Below, piece after piece: positions 1-8,360 of a stretch of 25,802 nucleotides of DNA. The stretch's first letter is position 1. Every line of letters begins with the position of its first letter. The stretch is taken from positions 1 through 25,802 of the forward strand of contig CAZRYT010000007.1 of the NCBI GenBank assembly GCA_964604415.1, written 5' to 3'. The translations under genes and the position numbers were made by a program. The DNA is from CAZJQT01 sp964604415 (GTDB lineage: Bacteria > Patescibacteriota > Saccharimonadia > Saccharimonadales > CAZJQT01). Under the pieces are notes generated by a model. The model was not told where the DNA came from and made no database searches. It saw nothing but the letters and a program-made list of their open reading frames with translations.

Positions 1-2498
1 CCTTTAATGATGCTGTCACTTTTTACCGTGAGGGCGGCCGAGAAGGCTACATACAGTTGCCGACCGGTTCCGGCAAGACCGTCATAATGGTTGAACTGAG
101 TCGACTCTTACTAGAGACAACACCGGAGGGCCAAAGACGGCCACGCATTATGGTACTTGAGCCAACCATTGATTTAGTCAACCAAACGGTTGGATCAATT
201 AACGCTAAAACTGGTAAGCGGCGTGGTTTTAAGGCTTTTGCCGCCCATCTTGATGTTCGCCCACTCCACGGTGACGTGCCAACTAAGCAGCGTGACAAAA
301 ACTTACTTGAGGCTGAGGTATTAGTAACTACCTACGATACTTTTCGTAACTTGATTGCTGACTTCGCTGTGGCGGAGTCAAAAACAGCTGACCAATGGGA
401 GTCGGAAAGGTGGGATTTAATCGCAGCAAACCGTGAAGCCGAAATAAAAAGAGACGAGCTTATTGGCCAACGTAGACGCTTTGTGAAACAGGCTTACCTA
501 GACCAGAAAGTTGCCCAGGTGGGCAAACGAGTTGAAGGTATCCTTAGGAGTAAGGAGGTACTGGGTCTAGATGAGGCTTCCACAGCCCAGTTTGAAACCT
601 TGCAAGAACTAGTGACTTCTGGAGAACCAGGCAAGCTTGTTTTGAAAAAGTTCCGTAAACATGTGCACTCGATGATTACACCACGTATCAAAGATGGCAT
701 GGAAGCCTACGCCAGGACTCTTGAAAGAGCCTCCGAACGGCGCCTGGAAACCATGGCAAGAAAAAGACTAAATCTTCCCCGTATAGAGTGGCAATTTGAT
801 CCCGAGGAGGAGCTAGACAAAATCTACAAGTACTTTAGTGAACAAGAAGCTGTTGTAATGCAACTGATGCTAGATACCCGCCTCAAAGAGACGCCGGCCG
901 TACATGATCTTCTAGATTACAAAACTCGCCAAACTGCCATCGAATATACTGACCAGATTAATGGCCAAAGATCCAGGCTTATACGCACGAAGAACCTAAT
1001 CAAAGGGATTGATCATTACAACGTACTAAAAGAGGCAGTTGGTTATTTTGAACTACTGGCCTGTGATGAGGTGCATAGAGCCATAGGTTCACAGACTTGG
1101 AGCGCCATCCGCGAATACGCCGAACAGCGCGATATTGCTATTTTTGGACTAACCGCCACCGACAAATACTATGATCGTGATCTAGAAGATTACTTTGAGA
1201 AAAAAGCTCATGAGCTCGACAAAATTGAAGCCATGAAGCGCAAAATCATCAATCCGGTAGCAGTCTTTGTGCACGACACTGGTCTACGTTTCCAGCACGT
1301 TGGTCTTGATGCTGGCGGTGAATACGACCGCACCACCATCCGCCAAATGCGTTTTAACGAGGAGCGCAACCGGCTTGGAGTTGACTACGCCAGAATGCTC
1401 AGTGAGCACGGCTACCAAGGCATAATGTCGGCCATACCAGGTGATGAAGGTTCTCACGCCAAGGTACTAGCCGGCATAATCAATCAGACCGAAATGCTTG
1501 ATCCCAAAACGGGCGAAACCAGACTGATGCGGGCCCAAGTTGTATTGCAAAGTACGCCAGATAGAGAAGCGCACTATCAGGCCTTTGAAGCCGGGGAGAT
1601 TGATTGGCTGACTTTTGTGGACGTTATTCGTGAAGGCTGGGACAGTGACGCAGCCAAGGCTCTTATCAATATGCGACCGACTCGTTCACCACTGCTGGCT
1701 ACTCAACGGGCAGGACGTATTGGCCGCACCTACGATGATGCGCCAGTATCGGTTGTAATTGATTTTCATGATGGCATCGAAGGTGAAGACAGTCTGGACG
1801 AAATCCCACCGGTTACCATGGCTGATGTTTATAACCTTGATTCAATCGAACAAGGCCATATTATTGGCAGTGACTTGCATAAAGATGCACCAATCCTGGC
1901 CGTTCTGCGCCAGAAGCTAACCCAGCCCATAGTGGCTCGTCACAATAGGTACGTTGAATTACTCGCCAAGAGTCCGGCCATTAGCGCCAGCGGCATGGCC
2001 TTGAGCAGCTCATCTACTCATAGTGCCATAGAGTGGCAAACCTTAGAATCCATACGCAAAGCCTTTGATGGCTTTCTCCCCAGAGAAGTTGTCATAGAAG
2101 CTGTCGAGGCCGACCCACCTTTAGTCAGGGCTATAAAGGGTCACCGCGGCTACAAAACAATGCTGTTATTTAATGTAGCAGATGTGCAAAAGCTGCATAC
2201 AGACAGCCCAGAAATTAACCCCTGGAAGCTATATGTTGATAATGACGGGGAGAAGTGGATTACGCCGGAAGGCTGCACCACGCTTTTGTCCCAACGCTTC
2301 CCTACTATCCAAGCAGATCAAGTATCTAACTTTATCCAACAGCTTGAAGCGGAATCTGGCACTGCATTTACCAAGAGCGTTGGACGAGTTCAGCTGACTT
2401 TTAGCGATAGGTCACATTCTAAATTTGGCCTGGCAAATATGTACAAACTAGAAGAAATAACTAACCGGCTTGTTCCCTATTTGTTACAAACTTTATAG
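1..2498 (+). CDS. SF2 DEAD/DEAH-type helicase, 5'-partial
   Basis: This is the C-terminal part of a superfamily 2 helicase. The frame is open to the left edge (first full codon at base 3) and the window enters just before motif I, so the true start lies upstream. A TTG at 57 lies inside the Walker A region and cannot be the start. Counting from base 57, motif I reads LPTGSGKT (start), motif II is DEVH (about residue 337), motif III-like LTAT is near 364 and motif VI QRAGRIGR is near 549. A long charged, probably alpha-helical insertion separates motifs I and II (about residues 100-330). This is known SF2 architecture, similar to restriction-enzyme R subunits or SSL2-like helicases. No nuclease motif or methylase neighbour is visible, so a restriction role is not supported. 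It likely unwinds or translocates on DNA or RNA; the substrate is unknown. It converges with the ABC permease gene, with 27 bp between the stops. Confidence 0.85.
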   Translation, partial: FNDAVTFYREGGREGYIQLPTGSGKTVIMVELSRLLLETTPEGQRRPRIMVLEPTIDLVNQTVGSINAKTGKRRGFKAFAAHLDVRPLHGDVPTKQRDKNLLEAEVLVTTYDTFRNLIADFAVAESKTADQWESERWDLIAANREAEIKRDELIGQRRRFVKQAYLDQKVAQVGKRVEGILRSKEVLGLDEASTAQFETLQELVTSGEPGKLVLKKFRKHVHSMITPRIKDGMEAYARTLERASERRLETMARKRLNLPRIEWQFDPEEELDKIYKYFSEQEAVVMQLMLDTRLKETPAVHDLLDYKTRQTAIEYTDQINGQRSRLIRTKNLIKGIDHYNVLKEAVGYFELLACDEVHRAIGSQTWSAIREYAEQRDIAIFGLTATDKYYDRDLEDYFEKKAHELDKIEAMKRKIINPVAVFVHDTGLRFQHVGLDAGGEYDRTTIRQMRFNEERNRLGVDYARMLSEHGYQGIMSAIPGDEGSHAKVLAGIINQTEMLDPKTGETRLMRAQVVLQSTPDREAHYQAFEAGEIDWLTFVDVIREGWDSDAAKALINMRPTRSPLLATQRAGRIGRTYDDAPVSVVIDFHDGIEGEDSLDEIPPVTMADVYNLDSIEQGHIIGSDLHKDAPILAVLRQKLTQPIVARHNRYVELLAKSPAISASGMALSSSSTHSAIEWQTLESIRKAFDGFLPREVVIEAVEADPPLVRAIKGHRGYKTMLLFNVADVQKLHTDSPEINPWKLYVDNDGEKWITPEGCTTLLSQRFPTIQADQVSNFIQQLEAESGTAFTKSVGRVQLTFSDRSHSKFGLANMYKLEEITNRLVPYLLQTL

Positions 2499-2525
2499 AA
2501 ACTCCGCTTCAAGCCAGGCTACCCG

Positions 2526-3329
2526 CTAACTGGCGTCACGGCGTAGGAACAGATACCAGGCAATTATCCAGCCGACAACTAAGTATGCCAGGAATACCAG
2601 TGCGCCTTTGGGTGCCGTTAGAAAACCGGCAGAGTCGCCTCGCCTGGTTTCAGCTACTAGCAAGCCATTAATTACCGGCGGTTGTACAACTTGTTGCAGG
2701 GCCGTAAACGGTAGGTAAACAGAATTGTGCTTGAGTAGCAGGCTCAATATGCCTTCAACTGGGTTGGGCACAATGAATAATGCGGCTATGGCCCCGACTT
2801 GATTCCGTATCAGGGCGGCGAATAGCAAACCGCCCATAGCAAAGCCCTCAGACAAAAAGACCGCCTTAGCTACATAGGTCAGGTAGTTAATGTCTTGATT
2901 AATAAGTGTGTGTCCACTGGCAGCGACCCCAAGCCGCATCAGACCCAGGGCTATTAAACTTGCTAAGGTCGAAAAGATAGCTACGTATACTAGAACTGCA
3001 ATAATCTTAGAAGCTAGAACTTTGCTGCGGCTATTACTAGCAGATAAGGTATAAACAATGGTGTTATATCTATATTCATGTGTTAATAGCAGCAAGCCTA
3101 TCAAACCTCCTGCCACTGACACTACATTGGCGACTTGGGTTATCGTGCCCGCTAGAAATAGACTTGCTTTGGCGTGGTCTAGAGGGCTCAGGGTTTCGGT
3201 TGGAACATTTTTGAACCCCTGAACGTAAAAGGCCAAGAAGCTAAGTAGCAATAAGAAAGCTAAAGACAATATGTAGGTTGAACGAACGGTCAATAACTTC
3301 TTGAATTCGGATTTTAATTGAGGAATCAT
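2526..3329 (-). CDS. ABC-2 type transporter permease
   Basis: A 267-residue integral membrane protein of the ABC-2 exporter permease type. Hydrophobic segments lie around residues 17-37, 60-82, 103-130, 148-185 and 240-262, consistent with six helices. A short positively charged N-terminus (SEFKKLL) precedes the first helix, as is common in this family. The ATG overlaps the stop of the upstream ATPase gene in an ATGA (3326-3329), so the two are translationally coupled and presumably form one exporter. The substrate cannot be read from the sequence. Similar BcrA/NatA-type pairs export peptides, antibiotics or lipids, so self-protection or envelope maintenance is a reasonable guess only. Confidence 0.85.
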   Translation of the reverse strand: MIPQLKSEFKKLLTVRSTYILSLAFLLLLSFLAFYVQGFKNVPTETLSPLDHAKASLFLAGTITQVANVVSVAGGLIGLLLLTHEYRYNTIVYTLSASNSRSKVLASKIIAVLVYVAIFSTLASLIALGLMRLGVAASGHTLINQDINYLTYVAKAVFLSEGFAMGGLLFAALIRNQVGAIAALFIVPNPVEGILSLLLKHNSVYLPFTALQQVVQPPVINGLLVAETRRGDSAGFLTAPKGALVFLAYLVVGWIIAWYLFLRRDAS

Positions 3330-4240
3330 TTTTTGCCCCTCTTTTTACTAGTAGCTTGGAATTCTTCAGTGCCTTCAGTCAACTCCAAGAAGGCCTGCTC
3401 CAAAGAGGCGTTATGGGGGCTTAGCTCTAGAACCGTTAATTTGGCGGCATGAGCTAGCTTGCCAATCTCATCAGTCTTGGCGGGGCTAACAACCAGTCCC
3501 TTGCCTTCTTTTTGGTAGGCTAAGCCAGCACTTTTTAGACTGTTCTCTAGGATTGAAGGTTGAGAAACACGCACAAAGACAGAAGTATTGCTACCGGCCA
3601 GCAATTTTTCAATAGACGTATCAGTAATAAGTTTGCCCTTGCCTATAACAATGACGTTGTCTGCCATCTGAGACATTTCGCCAAGCAAATGGCTCGAGAC
3701 AAAAACACCGTGGTTGTCTTTGGCATAGCCGCGTAGAAACTGTCTCAGCCAAGCTATGCCTTCCGGGTCTAGCCCATTGCCGGGTTCATCAAGTATTAGA
3801 TATTTTGGGTTGCCTAACAGCGCAGCCGCAATGCCTAGGCGCTGGCTCATGCCCAAACTAAATTTGCCTGGTTTTTTCTTGGCGACGTCTTTGAGACCGA
3901 CTACGTCTAAGACCTCATCGACACGCTTGCTTGGGATGCTACCGGCCGTAGCCAGCACGTCTAGATGATTTCTGGCTGAACGGGTTGGGTGAAAGGCCTT
4001 GGCTTCTAGTAGGATACCGACTATCTGAGATGGCTGTCTGTATTCTTGAAGAGCTTTGCCGTCATACGTTGTAGCGCCGTTGCCACGATCCAAGCCCAGC
4101 ATCAGGCGCATTGTAGTCGACTTGCCGGCGCCATTAGGACCCAAAAAGCCAGTTACTTTACCTGTCTCAACTTCAAAAGAGAGATCATCAACCGCCAACT
4201 TCTTGTTATATTTTTTGCTTAGGTTGTTGACTTTGATCAT
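3326..4240 (-). CDS. ABC transporter ATP-binding protein (BcrA/NatA-like)
   Basis: A 304-residue ATPase subunit that would energise the permease encoded directly downstream. Walker A GPNGAGKS is at residues 34-41, the signature FSLGMSQR at 127-134, Walker B YLILDEP at 147-153 and the switch histidine at H184. The segment around residues 77-94 (LLEAKAFHPTRSARNHL) is typical of the BcrA/drug-exporter branch; the usual Q-loop glutamine is not obvious there. After the nucleotide-binding domain, about residues 215-304 form the small C-terminal domain seen in this subfamily. A -10 hexamer TATAAT lies only 8 bases before the ATG and no Shine-Dalgarno is present, so the mRNA is probably leaderless. 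Confidence 0.92.
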   Translation of the reverse strand: MIKVNNLSKKYNKKLAVDDLSFEVETGKVTGFLGPNGAGKSTTMRLMLGLDRGNGATTYDGKALQEYRQPSQIVGILLEAKAFHPTRSARNHLDVLATAGSIPSKRVDEVLDVVGLKDVAKKKPGKFSLGMSQRLGIAAALLGNPKYLILDEPGNGLDPEGIAWLRQFLRGYAKDNHGVFVSSHLLGEMSQMADNVIVIGKGKLITDTSIEKLLAGSNTSVFVRVSQPSILENSLKSAGLAYQKEGKGLVVSPAKTDEIGKLAHAAKLTVLELSPHNASLEQAFLELTEGTEEFQATSKKRGKK

Positions 4241-4248
4241 GTAGACGA

Positions 4249-4254
4249 ATTATA
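4249..4254 (-). promoter_or_regulatory. -10 box of the ABC operon, leaderless type
   Basis: The minus strand reads TGTATAAT, then 8 bases, then ATG. Transcription would start about 2 nt before the start codon, leaving no room for a ribosome-binding site. No good -35 is seen 16-18 bp upstream. Confidence 0.6.
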
Positions 4255-4297
4255 CAGTACGTACAGAAACTTGGCTGAGCCTGTCGGTCAGGTGCAG

Positions 4298-5728
4298 TTA
4301 TTTACTATGTTTCTTTTCGCGCCAAATAAATTTGTATACCTTGAGTTTGTCTGGTAATTGATTAACGTAAGGTATAAATGGGAATGCTAATAAGGTGATT
4401 ATCAAAGATCCAAAAATGATTGCCGCATCACGATCGCCATTATCAGTGTTTTTAAGCAAGGTATGGTTAAGTACACCAATAGGTGCTAACCACCAAGCAC
4501 CAGGCGTATTGCCCTTCTCTTCGCGAATCATGCCATACTGGTCAGTCGTAATATTTAGAAGTGTTGCTTTCCCTTCCAGCACGCCCGTGTCCGATAAGAA
4601 TCGTTCTACGTACGTTGATCCATCGTTCAAAGTCCCACTATTACCTGAGCCAGCCAGCGCTGATTCATATAGTCCGGCTTTCGCCATGTTTGATAGCGAA
4701 GCGACAACTGACATGACTGGGCTTGCGGGCGCTTTGCTGGCGTCTGGTTTGTCTTGGTCAAAATAATCACTCGCTACTTTCAGCTGATCATCTTGGACTT
4801 GCTTGGGCTCGGCGTTAAATACACTCATATAGTCCGTTGGGTTGGACTGTGTTTGTAGATATTGTTGGTAGGGATTAGTAATGAAAATATTGCGCGCAGC
4901 GAACTTGTAAGGATCAATGTTATCCATATAGGTGGACGTGTCAGAGCTATTGTCAAACTCTGACACCAGCGTTTTGTTAACCAAAACCGGATCGTCCTGA
5001 GCAACCGATTGTATTGTCGTAGACTTGATGTAAGGAGATGGCAAAAAGACGGCTAATAGTAAGATAGTGACTACCAATCCTCCAGCCCGGATAAATAATT
5101 TTTTGTGGTCAGCGGAAACTGTTTTTACATGAATATCTTTGCGGTACGGTTTAGCAATGCCTAGGACTCTTACTAAAACATAATGTAAAAATAACAGTCC
5201 TACAATCACCATAGGAATAATGACAATGTGAACCCCGTAAATTTGACGATAATTAAGCGGGTTTAAATACCAACCAAGCCCGCCACCGTTATAAAAATCT
5301 GCCCCTTGCAAACCACGCCATTGTGATGAAAAATCTCCGCGGAGCACATAACCGAATTCTGTCTCAGCCAATACAACAAACAGCATAAGCACACCCAAGA
5401 TCCATGATAAGCGGCGAGGCTTCTTAAAACCGGAGGTGAAGAAAACCACAAGTGCGTGCAAAATAATGAAAATAACAAATGCCTGGGTAGACCATAAGTG
5501 AACGCTTCGGACGTAACTGCCTAACGGGTTGGTTAGCCACCAATTTGGCCCAAAGAACGTCATTACGACACCAGTTAATATAAGCAAGACAAATGTAATC
5601 ATTGATAAAAAGCCAAGTGAGTAGAAGAACTTATTGCCATAACTTGGCACATCTTTTATCATGATGCCATTTGCGGCCTCTAGAAGTGGGTGTTTCTTAG
5701 ATCTAGAAGCTTTTTTTGTTTTGAACAT
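4298..5728 (-). CDS. Cytochrome b6-type membrane protein with large extracytoplasmic C-terminal region
   Basis: A 476-residue di-haem cytochrome b-like protein. Two histidine pairs sit in helices: H77/H91 (spacing 14) in RSVHLWSTQA...LHAL, and H167/H182 (spacing 15) in YGVHIV...FLHYV. The 14/15 spacing matches cytochrome b6 and low-GC Gram-positive QcrB rather than mitochondrial-type cytochrome b. Membrane segments lie near 36-58, 78-98, 108-126, 164-188 and 212-230. They are followed by a roughly 200-residue soluble stretch (about 231-437) rich in D, N, S and T, then a last helix (about 438-455) and a basic tail. No Rieske protein, cytochrome c or other complex partner is encoded nearby. It probably moves electrons between a quinol pool and an unknown acceptor. 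A -10 box TATACT lies 9 bases before the ATG. Confidence 0.8.
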   Translation of the reverse strand: MFKTKKASRSKKHPLLEAANGIMIKDVPSYGNKFFYSLGFLSMITFVLLILTGVVMTFFGPNWWLTNPLGSYVRSVHLWSTQAFVIFIILHALVVFFTSGFKKPRRLSWILGVLMLFVVLAETEFGYVLRGDFSSQWRGLQGADFYNGGGLGWYLNPLNYRQIYGVHIVIIPMVIVGLLFLHYVLVRVLGIAKPYRKDIHVKTVSADHKKLFIRAGGLVVTILLLAVFLPSPYIKSTTIQSVAQDDPVLVNKTLVSEFDNSSDTSTYMDNIDPYKFAARNIFITNPYQQYLQTQSNPTDYMSVFNAEPKQVQDDQLKVASDYFDQDKPDASKAPASPVMSVVASLSNMAKAGLYESALAGSGNSGTLNDGSTYVERFLSDTGVLEGKATLLNITTDQYGMIREEKGNTPGAWWLAPIGVLNHTLLKNTDNGDRDAAIIFGSLIITLLAFPFIPYVNQLPDKLKVYKFIWREKKHSK

Positions 5729-5737
5729 TACGCTTAC

Positions 5738-5767
5738 AGTATAATCAAATTATTATAAAAAATACAA
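5738..5767 (-). promoter_or_regulatory. Promoter of the cytochrome b-like gene
   Basis: The minus strand shows TTGTAT, an 18-bp AT-rich spacer and TATACT (5743-5738), then 9 bases to the ATG. The predicted 5' UTR is about 3 nt, so translation is probably leaderless. Confidence 0.6.
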
Positions 5768-5814
5768 CAGAGTATGATACGGAACGATTATAGAATTTGA
5801 TTGTCTTAAGTTAC

Positions 5815-6252
5815 TCAATCTCGCTTTAAAACACCCCAGTGCTCAATAAATCCCTCAAAGAACGGTCTTTCATTCTTTGGATTTGCCCTGACGGACCTGG
5901 TGCGCACTTCATAATCGTAAACAGTAGGCAGATCAAACAATTCATAACGGTCAGGATGCAAAATAACCCGGGCGATGCCTCTGCCAATATGGTTCATGTT
6001 ATTACTTCTAATAATATAGTGAACTTCTTCGGGCTCGCAACATTCCAGCATTGTCCTTAGATGCACATGGCCATCTACGTGATGTTCAAGATAGACATAC
6101 GCTAACTCAACAGCCGGTACGCCATTGGCAATAGTCAATCCTTCTAATCTTGGTGCCCATAAATCTGGTTCGTCAGCAGGTAACAAAAAAGCCGGATCAA
6201 TAGGATCAGGAATGTCGACTACATTTTCAAAAGTTTCAGATACAAAACGCAT
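5815..6252 (-). CDS. Hypothetical protein, 145 aa
   Basis: A soluble acidic protein of 145 residues that I do not recognise. It has no membrane segment or signal peptide. Visible features are a proline- and aspartate-rich N-terminus (about 13-31) and a histidine-rich central stretch (about 56-64, EHHVDGHVH). A cysteine pair (ECCEPEE) follows near residue 70. His and Cys this close could bind a metal, but no known motif fits. It follows tRNA-Gln on the same strand by about 40 nt with no obvious terminator between, so read-through from the tRNA promoter is possible. A poor -35/-10-like pair (TTGACT/TACATT) also precedes it. The ATG is the first in frame and has no clear Shine-Dalgarno. Confidence 0.6.
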   Translation of the reverse strand: MRFVSETFENVVDIPDPIDPAFLLPADEPDLWAPRLEGLTIANGVPAVELAYVYLEHHVDGHVHLRTMLECCEPEEVHYIIRSNNMNHIGRGIARVILHPDRYELFDLPTVYDYEVRTRSVRANPKNERPFFEGFIEHWGVLKRD

Positions 6253-6291
6253 AGTGTATACAATGTACTAAATCAAATCATAAGTCAAATC

Positions 6292-6366
6292 TGGCTGGGA
6301 CGGTAGGATTCGAACCTACGAATGCCAGTACCAAAAACTGGTGCCTTACCACTTGGCCACGTCCCA
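6292..6366 (-). tRNA. tRNA-Gln (anticodon TTG)
   Basis: A complete cloverleaf on the minus strand. The acceptor stem TGGGACG pairs with CGTCCCA in seven base pairs, with the U1-A72 pair typical of bacterial tRNA-Gln. The D arm reads GCCAAGTGGTAAGGC. The anticodon stem CCAGT/ACTGG encloses loop TTTTGGT, placing TTG at positions 34-36. The T arm is GTAGG-TTCGAAT-CCTAC. The discriminator is G and the 3' CCA is encoded at 6294-6292. It reads CAA codons and, by wobble, CAG. Confidence 0.96.
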
Positions 6367-6388
6367 TCGTTGCTTAAAGAACAGATTG

Positions 6389-6417
6389 ATTATAGCGTAC
6401 TAAGCTGTTTGTCTCAA
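6389..6417 (-). promoter_or_regulatory. Promoter of tRNA-Gln
   Basis: The minus strand has TTGAGA (6417-6412), a 17-bp spacer and a consensus TATAAT (6394-6389). The predicted start near 6382 gives a 16-nt 5' leader before the tRNA. The promoter overlaps the 3' end of the upstream orphan gene (stop at 6400). Confidence 0.8.
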
Positions 6418-6921
6418 AGGCTCTGGCGCTAGAGGTTGTTCAGCTGGCTCAGCTCGCTGTGCTACGTCAATGAATAAAAACCTGTCATTACCGTAACCTG
6501 GCACAATATCCATACTGCCAATCTCAGGCTCAAAGATTACTGCCTGGCTGAGCGGGTGTTCTTCGCTGTGGTGGATTTCAACTCGGGCTCGGCCATCATC
6601 TTTGTTAATAAGCATGTCTATACAGACACAAAACAACATACCGCGCCTGGTCTCTACTGGTTTAACGATACTGAAAACTTCATTGCTGCCTTCTGGATAA
6701 TTATCCAGGCGTATATGTCTGGGCAAACGGCTACTGGTGTAAAGGCACCAACCATTAGTGTCCGCGGCTGCTTTAAACTTGTTCCGGAAATTCTCTAAGT
6801 CATTGGCTGCAGGCGATGCCTGAAGGTGACGAGCTTGCAACCTAGGATCTATCAGGCCGTAAACTCTATGACCTTTTTCCACCTCAAATCTAGAAATACT
6901 CAAATTTTCCGCAGTTGCCAT
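6400..6921 (-). CDS. Hypothetical protein, 173 aa
   Basis: A soluble 173-residue protein of unknown function. It has no membrane span, signal peptide or recognisable catalytic motif. The central region (about 88-150) alternates short hydrophobic and charged runs (MLFCVCIDML, RARVEIHH, DRFLFIDVAQ), suggesting beta strands. The C-terminus is rich in proline, glutamate and alanine and is probably disordered. Translation evidence is good: AAAGAGG lies 6 nt before the ATG, and a strong promoter lies upstream. It is divergent from the D,D-carboxypeptidase gene and shares the intergenic region with it. Confidence 0.7.
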   Translation of the reverse strand: MATAENLSISRFEVEKGHRVYGLIDPRLQARHLQASPAANDLENFRNKFKAAADTNGWCLYTSSRLPRHIRLDNYPEGSNEVFSIVKPVETRRGMLFCVCIDMLINKDDGRARVEIHHSEEHPLSQAVIFEPEIGSMDIVPGYGNDRFLFIDVAQRAEPAEQPLAPEPLRQTA

Positions 6922-6962
6922 TGTTTGCCTCTTTTTGTATAGAATTAAATTTCTCTACTCCC

Positions 6963-6991
6963 GGTATACTCTTACCATAAATAGCTGTCAA
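6963..6991 (-). promoter_or_regulatory. Promoter of the 173-aa orphan gene
   Basis: The minus strand has a consensus TTGACA (6991-6986), a 17-bp spacer and TATACC (6968-6963). The predicted start near 6956 gives a leader of about 35 nt containing the AAAGAGG ribosome-binding site. Confidence 0.75.
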
Positions 6992-7029
6992 GTATTTTTT
7001 ACAATGACTTATGAACAGATTACGTGGGT

Positions 7030-7035
7030 TATACT
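7030..7035 (+). promoter_or_regulatory. -10 box fixing the dacA-like start
   Basis: TATACT lies 10 bases before the ATG at 7046, with the expected transcription start at about 7042. This makes upstream in-frame starts, such as one at 6935, unlikely and predicts a leaderless or nearly leaderless mRNA. Confidence 0.6.
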
Positions 7036-7045
7036 AGAGACCATA

Positions 7046-8305
7046 ATGCACGTGCTTGACCCCAAGGCTTTAAAAATTAGACAGAATCGTCGTGTTAAGA
7101 ACCAAAAAAGACGCTATGCCTACAGAGTGGTCAGTGCCCTGCTTGTGCTGGTTCTAGTAATTTATGTCACATTGAGCTTGACCCTGCCTTTGCCAGCCTT
7201 AAGTTACACTGCCAACCAACCAATCCCAGATGTAAATAAAGCTGTGAATCTAAAATGGCCAAACTATGGCCAGTCGGCCATTGGTATAGTTGGTTTTGGG
7301 CCATTGGAAAGTCATGGTGATCAAAAACCTTTTCCAATTGCCAGCGTAGCCAAAGTCGTTACAGCCCTAGCGGTCTTAAAAGCCAAGCCGTTAACTACTA
7401 GCCAGCCAGGCCCGGATATAACGATTACGGCCGCCGACCAAGATCTATACAACCAATACCTGAGTGAAGGTCAGTCGGTTGTAGAAGTTGCGGCTGGTGA
7501 GAAGATCAGCCAGTACCAAGCGCTCCAGGCGTTGCTATTGCCCTCAGCCAACAACATAGCCGTTATTCTGACTGACTGGGCCTTTGGCTCGCAGGACGGC
7601 TACCTGCAGTTTGTTAACAACTTTGTAGAGTCAATCGGCATGACCAATACGCACATTGCTGATGCCAGCGGCTATTCGCCCAACACCATCAGCACAGCCA
7701 TGGATCTGACCAAACTAGCCGAAAACGCTATGGATCAACCAGTAATTGCCCAGATTGCTGCCCAGAAAGCCGCCAGCTTACCGGTGGTAGGCACGGTTTA
7801 TAATGTTAATCGTTTGTTGGGTAGCAACGGGGTAATTGGTATTAAGACTGGTAATACCGAAGAAGCTGGTGGCTGTTACATGTTTGCGGCTAAACGCAGT
7901 ATAAACGGGCAAGATTTTACAGTAGTTGGTGTAATTTTAGGTGCACCATCGCTGTCTACCAGCCTGCACGATGCGCCCGGTCTAATTGATAGTACTTTTG
8001 CCAACATCCAGACGAAACAAGTCATAAAAAAAGGCCAACAATATGGTCAGATTACTCGCGGTGGCAGTGTTAGCGTGCCAATTATCGCCCAAGCTGACTT
8101 GAGCGTACTGGCTTGGCCGTCCAAACCCCCAGCCCTAAGCGTTGAGATTGACAACCTAAGTTTGCCGATTGACGCTCACACACCAGTAGGTACAATCAAA
8201 GCTCATTCAGGCAGTTACAGTGCTGAAGTTAAGTTACTGCCTGCTAGTGAACTAAAACAGCCGAGCGTTTGGTACCGGCTGTTTCATATGGCCGGTCACT
8301 TGTAA
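7046..8305 (+). CDS. D-alanyl-D-alanine carboxypeptidase (penicillin-binding, S11 type)
   Basis: A serine-type D,D-carboxypeptidase that trims the terminal D-Ala of peptidoglycan pentapeptides at the outer face of the membrane. From the chosen ATG (419 aa), the three penicillin-binding motifs are SVAK at 100-103 (nucleophile S100), SAN at 167-169 and KTG at 267-269. The order and spacing fit family S11 (DacA/PBP5). A basic N-terminus (about 7-23) precedes one hydrophobic helix (about 26-50), acting as a membrane anchor or uncleaved signal. The last ~100 residues resemble the beta-rich PBP5 C-terminal domain, but no amphipathic C-terminal anchor is evident. The same frame is open upstream, but the -10 box at 7030-7035 favours this start. 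It opens a plus-strand envelope block. Confidence 0.93.
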   Translation: MHVLDPKALKIRQNRRVKNQKRRYAYRVVSALLVLVLVIYVTLSLTLPLPALSYTANQPIPDVNKAVNLKWPNYGQSAIGIVGFGPLESHGDQKPFPIASVAKVVTALAVLKAKPLTTSQPGPDITITAADQDLYNQYLSEGQSVVEVAAGEKISQYQALQALLLPSANNIAVILTDWAFGSQDGYLQFVNNFVESIGMTNTHIADASGYSPNTISTAMDLTKLAENAMDQPVIAQIAAQKAASLPVVGTVYNVNRLLGSNGVIGIKTGNTEEAGGCYMFAAKRSINGQDFTVVGVILGAPSLSTSLHDAPGLIDSTFANIQTKQVIKKGQQYGQITRGGSVSVPIIAQADLSVLAWPSKPPALSVEIDNLSLPIDAHTPVGTIKAHSGSYSAEVKLLPASELKQPSVWYRLFHMAGHL

Positions 8306-8322
8306 AAATTGAGTATTATTTC

Positions 8323-8351
8323 TTGATAATGTCCACTGACTACTGTAGATT
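8323..8351 (+). promoter_or_regulatory. Promoter of the alpha/beta hydrolase gene
   Basis: TTGATA (8323-8328), a 17-bp spacer and TAGATT (8346-8351) precede the ATG at 8361 by 9 bases. The predicted start at about 8358 leaves a 3-nt leader. Confidence 0.7.
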
Positions 8352-8360
8352 GTATAGACA

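Noticed and set aside
5815..6252. Metal-binding domain from the His/Cys cluster in the 145-aa orphan
   Set aside because: The residues do not match any spacing I know, so only composition supports it.
6935..7045. In-frame N-terminal extension of the D,D-carboxypeptidase (37 residues)
   Set aside because: It overlaps the divergent promoter region and a TATACT box lies just before the ATG at 7046; the extension has no signal-peptide character of its own.
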